Positions 11,498 to 22,002 of a DNA stretch of 64,000 bases are shown piece by piece. The translations under genes and the position numbers were made by a program. The first letter of the stretch is position 1, and every line of letters begins with the position of its first letter. The notes below the pieces were generated by a model. It saw only the letters and a list, made by a program, of their open reading frames with translations, ran no database searches and was not told the DNA's origin. The stretch covers positions 1-64,000 of the forward strand of contig UESW01004821.1 in the NCBI GenBank assembly GCA_900491605.1, in the 5' to 3' direction. Source of the DNA: Calamus simplicifolius. Lineage: Eukaryota > Streptophyta > Magnoliopsida > Arecales > Arecaceae.

Positions 11498-13492
11498 TCA
11501 CGGCTCTGCTGGTGCGGGCTCATCATCGGAAGGGGCCAAGTCTGACAAACGCTCTAGCTCAACCTCCAGGGCCTGGGGGAAGTTTAGGTCCCTGGCCACC
11601 TTCTTCTTCCCATGCTCGAACCCTTCGAGGAACACTACCGCCGAGGCTTCGGCCAAGTCGTCCGTAAAGCACCCGGATGCCTTGTACTCCTCTATGAGCC
11701 TAGCGGCCCGGGCCTTCTCTGCGGCGAGGGCTTCCATTGCAACCCTTTCGGCCTCCCGAGCGCAGCTCACCTCCTCTTTGGACCGGCCGGCTTCGTCCAT
11801 CGCCGCCCGCGCCTCTTCTGTCGCCGCACCCGCTCGACCTTCGGCTTCCTGGAGGGCTGAAGTTAGCTCAGAGATGTGTATGTCCCTGGCCATCACAGCA
11901 TTCTCAGCCTCCGTTATTTGGAGGAGCGCCACACGCGCACGGTTGGCGTTAATCTCCGCCCGGTTCTCGGTGGCCTTTACTTCGCTTGCCCAGGCGCTTC
12001 TGGCCGACTCCAGCACCTTCTCGGCCGCCTCCATGCGGCACCGAGCGTCCTCAACCTCCTTCTGCGTCTCCTGCAGGAGGACCTTCCCATCGCGCATTGC
12101 CTCCCTGGCAGCCCTCAGGGAGTGTGCAATCTGCATGCGTAAGCTCCAGGTCAGCTGAAGGAAAAGGATAAAAGGTAAAGGGCGAAAAGATTGCTTACCC
12201 TGACGATAGCAGCATAGGAGTCCTGGAAGAACGCGCTTGATTTTTGGTGGCTGAGGTCCTCCAGGATCTCAGGAACAAAGACCGGGCCCAGGACTCGCTC
12301 AGCCCAGCGGCCGTCGTTCAAGGAGTCTCGGGGTGGCCCGGGCTCGCCCCCACCCCGCTCCGTCATTTCAGCTGTCCCCGGTTCGCTGCGTGGGCCACTC
12401 CTGGCCGACCCCTCGGGGGGTGGACTCGCGGGACCAGATGGTCCCTCACCCCAATCCATGGTAGCATCCGGCGGAGTCGGTCCTTCGGGAGCCGAGGGCT
12501 CTTCAATCAATATGGGCCCCTCCGCGGCTGGCTCCTCAACGGGGACTCCCACGGTTGTCCCTATCCCTGGCGGAGTGTCGGCCGTAAGATCAACCTCTGG
12601 AATAGCCGGGACATCTTGCGGAGCTGGGGGTGGGGAGACTTGAGCCGGTGATGGGGAGGCCCGAGCCATCGGACGCTTCGGGGCTGGAGCCTGCTGGCCC
12701 CCAGATGGTCCTTCCCGGGCCCTCTTCTTAGAAGCAACCCTCAGGAGTTTTGCCGCCGGTATCTTCATAGCTGCACAGCATCAGTTGGGCTTTTAAATTA
12801 AAAAAAAAAAAGAGAGAGAAAGGGGGAGAGAAGCAAGATTTTTTGGCTAAGGGTGGAGAGGACTTACCCCCGTGGGCGATGAGACCCGCCGACTCAAGGT
12901 TATCCTCCGACAGCAGCAGGGTATATCGGGGGATCTTGGCGGCCAACAATAGCCCCAGCGCCTCCCGGTCCCCAGGATGGATGGCGACGGCGTTCCCCCG
13001 GAGGTCGGGATCTCCCCATTGAGGCCTGACTTGGTCGATATTTGCAAAAAAGAAACGGGATTTCCATCCCTTAATTGAAGAAGGAAGGAGGAGTTTTAGG
13101 ACCCGATTGGGTCGGGGCAGGAATAGCCACCAACCCTTTTGAGCCCGAAGGGTGTAGAAAGATCGAAAAAGGCTGATTCGGGGGGTAATGCTTAGGCGAT
13201 AGCAAAGGATGACGAAGGCACTGATAACGCGATAGGAGTTTGGAACTAATTGGGAGGGGGTCAAGGAATAGTAGTTGAGAAGATTGACGAAAAAGGGCGG
13301 AAAAGGTGGGTGGAGACCTGCCTTTAGGCAGATCTCATAGAGGGCCAACCGACTGGGTCGGGAGGAGATGACCCTATCGTCGGGAGTTGGCAAGAAAAGC
13401 TCAACGTCCCGAGGGACCTGATAACTGGCCTGGATTTTTTCCAAATCCAGCCGCGTCATCGTGGAGGCCGTCCCCTCTGGGGACCCCTCCAC
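11498..13492 (-). CDS. Antisense ORF (aORF) protein of Tat element, three putative exons
   Basis: A gene on the strand opposite to gag-pol, of the plant 'putative gypsy-type transposon' family (PF04195-like). Exon 1, 13492-12868, holds the conserved domain (ALYEICLKAGLHPPFPPF, LVPNSYRVISAF, SLFRSFYTLRAQKGWWLF). An intron with GTAAGT donor and TGTGCAG acceptor (12867-12771) joins in frame to exon 2, 12770-12199, rich in Pro, Ala and acidic residues, with a basic KKRAREG stretch that could be a nuclear signal. A second intron from 12198 ends at 12155 (44 bp) or more plausibly 12131 (68 bp). Exon 3, 12130-11498, is a long alanine/glutamate-rich helix, likely coiled coil. The assembled frame would be about 609 residues. 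A serine-rich frame at 13690-13520 may be a frameshifted N-terminus. Function unknown. Confidence 0.75.
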
Positions 13493-14155
13493 CGTCGAGG
13501 AGGCGCCGGCCTCGACCGGCGGCCCCTCGATGGGGCCAGGGGGACGCGGTCCTCTGAATCAGAGGACCACTCAATCGAAGGGGAGGGAGTGGGAGAGGTA
13601 CGGTACCTCTCGGAAGGAGGACGATCCTCAGAACCGTCCTCGAGGTCCAGGAAGGAGAACTCATGAGCAAAGGGACAGAAGTCTAAGATGGGAGAAGAGC
13701 TGACCTGGAAGAAAGGAAGCCAAACGCAGGCCCGCAGGTTGCAGGGGAGATCCAAACGTGAGCACAGAGGGAGACGATGACAAGAGAAGTGGTATGGCGT
13801 CAATTCAACTCCTAGCTTGGCTTTATCAGGTTTTCAAATCATTCCGCCTCGTCTCGTCAGCCACATGGCCCCATGCCATAGGCTGGCCACCTCGAAGGAC
13901 ACCCAGCGCGTGGTGCGGCACGCCTCTGGCCAATGGTGGGACCCCGCTGACATTGCCGTAATGAGAGGTAATGATGAAGCGGCTTTTCGCGTAAACTTCA
14001 AAAAGCCAGTTCTCTCTCTCAAGGTCGATCGCGGCGAGCACAGTGTACGGAGGGCCGCCCTCTTACATCCCCCAGGTCGTCCACATATAAGATAAGGATG
14101 GGGATCAACCACGTGGAGAACCCCCTGCGCCTCAACGATGGGACCCGCTTCGCCC
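13493..14155. other. Leader/promoter side of the antisense gene, element 1
   Basis: Region between the aORF start and the polypurine tract. The minus strand shows a Ser/Asp/Pro-rich frame at about 13690-13456 that overlaps the aORF start in another frame. No convincing TATA box was found here, unlike element 2. Any promoter for the aORF should lie here or in the 3' LTR. Confidence 0.45.
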
Positions 14156-14173
14156 CAGGGGTGAGGGGGCATC
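14156..14173 (+). other. Polypurine tract, element 1
   Basis: CAGGGGTGAGGGGGCATC directly precedes the 3' LTR. Element 2 has an almost identical tract (AGGGGCGGGGGGCATC, minus strand, 38377-38392). This is the expected primer for plus-strand DNA synthesis. Confidence 0.85.
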
Positions 14174-16309
14174 TGATATGACTGATCCCGCACTGTCAGG
14201 ATAAAAGGTAACGGCGGCTAATGACCCCGAGACCCCCCACCGGTCTTGGGGTGCACCGGCATTTTTCCACCACCGGAACCCCTTCCAGTCTCGGGGTGGG
14301 GTCATCATCTCTTGACCCTGAGACCCCTCACCGGTCTCGGAGTGCACCGGCATTTCCCCACCCCCGGGACCCCTTCCGGTCTCGGGGTGGGGTCATCATC
14401 TCTTGACCCCGAGACCCCACACCAATCTCGGGGTGCACCGGCATTTCCCCACCCCCGGGACCCCTTCCGGTCTCGTGGTGGGGTCATCATCTCTTGACCC
14501 CGAGACCCCCCACCGGTCTCGGGGTGCACCGGCATTTCCCCACCCCCGGGACCCCTTCCGGTCTCGGGGTGGGGTCATCATCTCTTGACTCCGAGACCCC
14601 CCATCGGTCTCGGGGTGCACCGGTATTTCCCCACCCCCGGGACCCCTTCGGTCTCGGGGTGGGGCCATCATCTCTTGACCCCGAGACCCCCATCGGTCTC
14701 GGGGTGCACCGGCATTTCCCCACCCCCGGGACCCCTTCCGGTCTCGGGGTGGGGTCATCAGCTCTTGACCCTGAGACCCCCCATCGGTCTCGGGGTGCAC
14801 CGGCATTTCTCCACCTCCGGGACCCCTTCGGTCTCGGGATGGGGTCATCATCTCTTGACCCCGAGACCCCTACCGGTCTCGGGGTGCACCGGCATTTTCC
14901 CACCCCTGGGACCCCTTTCGGTCTCGGGGTGGGGTCATCATCTCTTGACCCCGAGACCCCCCACCGGTCTCGGGGTGCACCGGCATTTCCCACCCACGGG
15001 ACCCCTTCCGGTCTCGGGGTGGGGCCATCATCTCATGACCCCGAGACCCCCCACCGGTCTCGGGGTGCACCGGCATTTCCCCACCCCCGGGACCCCTTCC
15101 GGTCTCGGGGTGGGGCCATCATCTCTTGACCCTAAGACCCTCCACCGATTTCAGGGTGCACCGACATTTCCCCACCCCCGGGACCCCTTCCGGTCTCGGG
15201 GTGGGGCCATCATCTCTTGACCCCGAGACCCCCCACCGGTCTCGGAGTGCACCGGCATTTCCCTACCCCTGGGACCCCTTCCGGTCTCGGGGTGGGGTCA
15301 TCATCTCTTGACCTCGAGACCCCCCACCGGTCTCGGGGTGCACTGGCATTTCCCCACCCCCGGGACCCCTTCCGGTCTCGGGGTGGGGTCATCATCTCTT
15401 GACCCCGAGACCCCCCACCGGTCTCGGGGTGCACCGGCATTTCCTCACCCCGGGACCCCTTCTGGTCTCGGGGTGGGGTCATCATCTCTTGACCCCGAGA
15501 CCCTCCACCGGTCTCGAGGTGCACCGGTATTTCCCCACCCCCGGGACCCCTTCCAGTCTCGGGGTGGGGTCATCATCTCTTGACCCCGAGACCCCCCACC
15601 GGTCTCGGGGTGCTCATTATCTCTTGACCCCGAGACCCCCACCGGTCTCAGGGTGCACCGGCATTTCCCCACCCTCGGGACCCCTTCCGGTCTCGGGGTG
15701 GGGGCGTCAGCGATTGGCGTGCGGTTCAATCGTCGAGAGGAATGACGATTCCAGGCCACACGACGCACCCACATGATTCTCAGTATGCCCGTGATTGCAC
15801 CCCATTACGGAGGGCCATACCTCATAATGGCGTATGGTGCATTGCATGTCCCTGTGCATGGCCATGCCTCACTACGGCGTACGATTCGCTACCACTTGCG
15901 ACTGTGCTCGGTCATATCAGCCGACGGCGCGCACTGAATGCCTTCGCAACTGTTGGACACGTATGATATCACGTCGGCAGGTAGTACGGAATGTCTCCGG
16001 CACGTGCAGCGATGGTACGACGGTGATCTTTCGAAACAGTAAGATAGGATATTCGGACAGGTATAAAAGCACATGCACGCGCTGTAAGTAGGGATCTGAA
16101 CTCTAGTTTTCTGAGCTTTCTTCCTCCCAGCAAAACCCTAACCGCCTCAGTTCTTTTCCGTTGAGCAGTTCTCTGAGCCCAAGTGACTGACTTAATCGTC
16201 GGAGGGTCCCTACCGGTACCGCCGGTCTCCGGGAACTTTTCTTGCAGGGCTTCGAGGAGAAGGACGTCCGTCTTCCCCAGCGTTTGAGGAAGGTGACTTG
16301 GCGTCATCA
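14174..16309 (+). repeat. 3' LTR of Tat element 1
   Basis: 2,136 bp, starting TGATATGACTGATCCCGC and ending GCGTCATCA, with TATA box TATAAAAG at 16062-16069. In the first ~235 bp after the array I counted 9 differences from the 5' LTR, all transitions. This suggests insertion followed by methylation-linked decay. Confidence 0.95.
14222..15706. repeat. 91-bp hairpin-bearing tandem array in 3' LTR (~16 copies)
   Basis: Same 91-bp unit as in the 5' LTR, with the CCCCGAGACC/GGTCTCGGGG inverted arms and about three fewer copies. The shortened unit with GGTGCTCATTATCTCT near the right end is shared with the 5' LTR (3136-3150), so that deletion predates insertion. Confidence 0.94.
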
Positions 16310-18357
16310 GCCACCACCGATCTCAGAACATGGCGATCGGTCCGATTGCCGATGATCCGATAGTTGCAATCGATCAAAGCCCTGATCCCGATCGGCCACG
16401 ATCGATCTCGGACCGTTGCGATCGGTCTGATCGGCGACGATTTGATGGTTACGATCGATCCAATCCCTGATCCCGATCGGCCATGACCGATCTCGGACCG
16501 TTGCGATCGGTACGATCGGAACGATCCGATGATTGCGATCGATCCAAGCCGTGATCCCGATCGGCCACGACCGATCTCGGACCGTTGCGATCGGTTCGAT
16601 CGGCGACGATCTGATGGTTGCGATCGATCCAAGCCCTGATCCCGATCGGCCACGACGATCTCGGACCATTGCGATCAGTACGATCGGCAATGATTCGACG
16701 GTTGCGATCGATCCAAGCCATGATCCCGATCGGCCACGACCGATCTAGGCCCGTTGCGATCGGTCCGATCGGCGACGATCTGATGGTTGCGATCGATCCA
16801 AGCCCTGATCCCGATCGGCCACGACCGATCTCGGACCGTTGCGATCGGTATGATCGGCAACGATCCGATGGTTGTGATCGATCCAAGCCATGATTCCGAT
16901 CGGCCATGACCGATCTCGAACTATGGCAATCGGTCCGATCGCCGACGATCCAATGGTTGCGATCGATCCAAGCCATGATCGATCTCGGTCGGCGATGAAC
17001 GATCTCGGACCGTCACGATCAATCCGATTGGCGATGATCCGACGGTTGTGATCGATCGAAGCCATGATCCCGATCGGCCATGACCGATCTCGGACCGTGG
17101 CGATCGGTCCAATCGCCGACGATCCGACGTTGCGATGGATCCAAGCCCTGATCTCGATTGGCCACGACCGATCTTGGACCGTTGCGATTGGTCCGATCGG
17201 CGTCGATCCGACGGTTGTGATCAATCCAAGCCCTGATCCCGATCAAGCACGACCGATCTCGGACTGTGGCGATCGGTCCTATCACCGACGATCTGACGGT
17301 TGCGATCGATCCAAGCCCTGATCCCGATCGGCCACGACCGATCTCGGACCGTTGCGATCGGTCCGATCGCCGACGTTCCAACTGTTGCGATCGATCCAAG
17401 CCCTGATCCCAATCGGCCACGACCGATCTAGGACCATGGAGATCGGTCCGATCGCCAACGATCCGACGGTTGCGATCGATCCAAGCCCTGATCCCGATCG
17501 GCCATGGTCCTAGATCGGTCCGATCGCCAACGATCCGACGGTTGCGATCGATCCAAGCCCTGATCCCGATCGGCCATGACCAATCTTGGACCGTTGTGAT
17601 CGGTCCGATCACCGACGATCCGACGATTGCAATTGATCGAAGCCCTGATCCCGATTGGCCACGACTGATCTTAGACCGTGGTGATCGGTCCGATCGCCGA
17701 CGATTCGACGGTTGTGATCGATCCAAGCCCTGATCCCGATCAGCCACGACCGATCTTAGACCATTGCGATCGGTCCGATCGGCGATGATCCGGCGGTTGC
17801 GATCGATCCAAGCCCTGATCCCGATCGGCCACGACCGATCTCGGAATGTGGCGATCGGTCCAATCGCCGATGATCCGACGGTTGCGATCGATCCAAGCCC
17901 TGATCCCGATCAGCCACGATCGATCTCGGACCTTGGCGATTGGTCCGATCGGCGATGATCCAACGATTGCGATCGATCCAAGCCTTGATCCCGATCGGCC
18001 ACGACCGATCTCAGACCGTTGCGATCGGTCCGATCGGCGACGATTTGACGGTTGCGATCGATCCAAGCCGTGATCCCGTTCGGCCACGATCGATCTTGGA
18101 CCGTTGCGATCGGTTCGATCGGTGACGATCCGACGATTGCGATCGATCCAAGCCCTGATCCGATCGGCCACGACCGATCTCGGACCGTGGCGATCGGTCC
18201 GATCGCCGACGATCCAATGGTTGCGATCGATCCAAGCCATGATCAATCCCGGTCGGCGATGAACGATCTCGGACCGTCGCGATCGATCCGATTGGCGACG
18301 ATCCGACGGTTGCGATTGATCGAAGCCATGATCGATCCTGGTCGGCGATAACCGATC
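16310..18357. repeat. 85-bp GATC-rich satellite array, right part (~24 copies)
   Basis: Direct continuation of the array at 1-1435, resuming at the duplicated GCCAC. Same 85-bp period and landmarks. A sub-variant with GATCGATCTCGGTCGGCGATGA appears near 16975-17000 and again near 18238-18262, showing higher-order structure. The array ends near 18357, where AT-rich CACTA repeats begin. Confidence 0.94.
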
Positions 18358-19210
18358 CGATGCATGTACCAAAATTAATTTTTTTAAAACAATTGCGACG
18401 CAGTTCATTGCGTTGCAATGTTTATTTTTGATTTTTTATCTTTTAATTATATTTTATAAAATTTAATTTTTTAAAAAACATTGCAGCGCAATACTTGTGT
18501 CGCTAAATTAAAAATTATTTTATTAATTTACTATTTTATTGCATCGCTATTTAATATAATTAATTTTTTAAAAAATATTACGACGCACTCAGTTGCATTG
18601 CAATATTTTTATTTCATAATTATTTTAAATATTTTTATAAAATTTAATTTTTTAAAAAAACACTGCGGCGCAATACTTGCATCACTAAATTAAAAATTAT
18701 TTTTATTAATTTACTATTTTATTGCATCGCTATTTAACATAATTAATTTTTTTTAAAAACGTTGCGATGCACTGAGTTGCGTCATAATATTTTTATTTCA
18801 TAATTATATTTTATAAATATTAATTTTATTTAAAATTATTGCGATGCAATTAGTGTGTCGCTAAATTAAAAATAATTTTTCTAATTTTATGGTTTATTGC
18901 ATCGCTAATGCGTCGCTATTTAACATAATTAATTTTTTTAAAAATATTGCGACGCACTGAGTTGCATCGCAATATTTTATATTTCATAATTCTATTTTAT
19001 AAAAACTAAATTTAAAATATTGCGACGCATTACTTGCGTCGCTAAATTAAAAATTAATTTTTTTGATTTTTGGTTTATTGAGTCGCTAATGCGTCGCTAA
19101 TTGCGTCGCAATGTTTTGTTGTCGCGGAGGCGTCGCAATGTGGTCGTAATTTAGCAACGCAACGATGCGTCGCTAAATTTGCGTCGCTATTTCAGTATTT
19201 TCTTGTAGTG
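18358..19210 (-). mobile_element. CACTA (En/Spm-type) transposon end with subterminal repeats
   Basis: The right border TTTTCTTGTAGTG (19198-19210) is the complement of CACTACAAGAAAA, the usual plant CACTA terminus. Inward lie about four AT-rich tandem units of about 180 bp (starts near 18480, 18660, 18838, 19017), each with GCGACGCA / TGCGTCGC words, as expected for subterminal transposase-binding repeats. No transposase gene is present. The other terminus is not in this stretch; the left side passes straight into the 85-bp satellite. Confidence 0.8.
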
Positions 19211-20110
19211 AATACTTCCATAGTTCTATATGCATCCAAATTCTTTGTTTTGGCCTGTTTGCCCTTAATGCAATCAACATATATATTAAAGTATGTAAAA
19301 TCAAGAGAATCCAAAATTCCATTTGACACAAGTCGTTCAACTCTATTTCTAAAGATGTGACCTAATCACTTATGCCATAATGTTCCTGAATTTTCATTGC
19401 AAATTTTACGCTTAGTACCTCTTGATTCCATATTCAGGATTTCATTATAAGAAGCAACATTATCAAGCAAATATAGATTATCATACACCATAAGAGAACC
19501 AGTTCCAATAATATTTGAATTTAACAAAAGACTAAACTGACTATTTCCAAATGAACAATAATATCCTAATTTGTCCAAAGCTGAAATAGAAACCAAATTC
19601 CGTCTAAATGACGGCACTACAAAAGTATCTTTCAAATCCAAATAATAACCAGAACTTAATAACAATCTAAAATGCCCAATTGCCTCCACATCTACCGACT
19701 TGCCATCTCCCGTATAAATGCATCTTTCAGCATCAGTTGGCCTTCAGTAGCTTAGGCAACCCTCCATTGAAACACTGATGTTAGTAGTAGCACCAGAATC
19801 TAACCACCAAGTGTTTCTAGATACTAAAGCTATATTCACTTCAGAACAGACCATATTAAGAAATGTATCTTTCTTTTCATGACACACATGATACTTGGAA
19901 CATTCCTTTTTAATATGTCCAGACTTATTAGAAAAAATAACTGTCCTTATCCTGATTTTGTTTCTTCTTTGTTTGACCCTTAGCAGCCTTATTTATTTTT
20001 TTTATTTTCTTGCCTTTATCCTTGCCCTTGAAGTTATTACCATTAAGGACCAGCACCGAATTGAGGTTAGCAAAAATAGTAGCAACATTAGCTTTAAAAT
20101 AAAAGCAATA
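19211..20110 (-). pseudogene. Ty1/copia gag-pol relic
   Basis: Read from 20110 downward. A gag start (FANLNSVLVLNGNNF) is joined by an internal deletion to a lysine-rich segment, then a decayed zinc knuckle (SGHIKKEC), the protease site WWLDSGAT (about 19790), the segment FVVPSFRRNLVSISALDKLG, and a GAG-pre-integrase motif LWHK followed by a stop where RLGH would continue. It is cut at 19211 by the CACTA terminus. Its leader and primer-binding site probably lie to the right at 20118-22002. Non-functional. Confidence 0.85.
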
Positions 20111-21989
20111 CATAAATAATATGCTCATATAAATAATTAATACCAAATATCAATAAATTCAAATTAATGGTAAATCTCATCTCAAGATACCTAGTGCAAC
20201 AGTAATATCAAGTCTTTGGACAGTAATATTAACTGCTAGTGGTACTCTTGTTGTAATGATCAAACACTAACAATAATGCATGTCAAATAATAAATCTATC
20301 TTTGGATCGACTTATTACTCACATGTAAATCCTTATAATCGTTACGTGTTTACCATCACACATATGTGTAGTTCGGCCAGGCATTAACCTTCTTTGGGCC
20401 GATTAATACCCGCATGAAATATACATATACACAACATCCAACATCCTACATGAACCATCTACACAAGAGAGGTCACTTTGGTGATATCTTGTTTCAATTA
20501 TTTCAATTTCGAACTATGAACAAATTTATTAGGCATAAAAATACCATTAATTTGAATTTGATTGAACCTTTTTAAAAATAACGATATGTTTGTTGGGCCT
20601 GGTGTGGTGCTNTGTGATATCTTGTTTCAATTAGTTCAATTTCGAATGATAGACAAATTTATTAGGCATTAATTTGAATTTGATTGAACCTCTTTAAAAA
20701 TAACGATATTTTGTTAATTTTGAATTTGAAACCTCTTTAAAAATAACGATATGTTATTTTGTGGTTCTAACTCAATCTTTATAACAAAAAAATAATTGAT
20801 CCTAATGGATAAAGCTTTACTTTACATACTTAAAAAATTAAAAATAATAATTTTTAATGAAAGCCCGAAAATAATTGCCAAAGAAATGAACCGGTCCAAA
20901 TTCATGCATTAATTATTCATAAATGTTATTCCCTTCCATGCATTAAATGCCATGCATTAAATAAGATTCTATGCATTAAATGCTCCCCTTTGGTGCCATA
21001 CCTAACTTCCATAGAGACCAACGGAATAGTGGGGGCACGGTATCCAAAAAAAAATTCCTACCAGCCGTTACTGTGTGAGGCGCTAAAAGCCCGAAACCAG
21101 CCGTTCCTGTGTGAGGCGCTAAAAGGCCAGAAAAGTTGCTAGAGACCATCAAGCATTAATTGCAATCTTAACCCTTCACACAACTCCAATGCTCAAGTTT
21201 GTTATTCCCATGTTTTCTCAATATTTCCTTCTTTATCCCATGGTTTGAGATATCCAACCACCAGATTTACGGAAAGATTTTCTAGATTTTCATCCATATT
21301 TCCATCCAATTCTTCCAACGCCCAATTTTCTTCCAATTAGAGGAACTCTCGAAGTTTCATATAACGGCTCCAACCGAGCAGATACAATGGGAAAAAATTC
21401 CTAAATGGTTCCCTTTAAAAAAGAGATAACACATCATCATTATTTTAAAAGGAAACCAATCATTACCCCCAATAAATTCCAAGAACTCAAAGCCAAAGAA
21501 AAGCCTCAACATTAACTAATATCCACCGAAGGAACTCAAAGCCAAAGGAAAGCCTCAACATTAACTAACCACCCGTGATGGAATCCTGAATCCATCAGCC
21601 CTACTAAGAAATAAATTAAATATAAATTTAAATTTATATGTAATTAAGCTTTATCTTATCAGATGAAAGATCTCATCTTCGGATCACGTGAGACTAATTT
21701 CACGATGTAGCAAATATCGCTCTTAACATCACGAATACAGTGAATATCTTTCGCTCTTAACATCAAAATTCATGATCATTAACCCTAAAGTTTTGATGCA
21801 CTATGACCTTTATTTTATTTAAAAAACTAGATCTACAGATATTAAAAATATCATTGGCATCAAAACAAAATTTTAAACTAATGAGTATTTGTCTCACGGT
21901 TGCTGAATAAAACCAAAGAAGTCATATGAACAAATACGAATATCAATGCATATAACCAAAAAAATTTCTCAACGATTCAACATGAATAG

Positions 21990-22002
21990 GGCTCTGATAC
22001 CA
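21990..22002 (-). other. tRNA-Met-type primer-binding site, minus strand
   Basis: On the minus strand this reads TGGTATCAGAGCC, the standard copia primer site matching initiator tRNA-Met. It lies two bases from an LTR end (...CCAACA, complement of 22005 onward). Copy C has the same at 61031-61043. It links the leader sequence at 20118-21989 to the gag-pol relic on its left. Confidence 0.8.

Larger units (their letters stand above)
1436..16309 (+). mobile_element. Complete Ty3/gypsy LTR retrotransposon, Tat lineage (element 1)
   Basis: A 14,874-bp element bounded by two LTRs that start TGATATGACTG and end GTCATCA. It is flanked by the exact 5-bp duplication GCCAC (1431-1435 and 16310-16314) and sits inside the 85-bp satellite. 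Internal order: primer-binding site, gag, protease, reverse transcriptase, RNase H, a second RNase H, integrase, 125-bp tandem array, antisense gene, polypurine tract. Pol order with integrase last marks Ty3/gypsy. The extra RNase H and the antisense gene mark the plant Tat group (known from Ogre- and Retand-like families). All sense coding regions carry frameshifts or stops, so this copy cannot make its own proteins. Confidence 0.95.

Noticed and set aside
1..18357. CRISPR-like array
   Set aside because: Repeats are contiguous tandem units without unique spacers, in a plant genome context.
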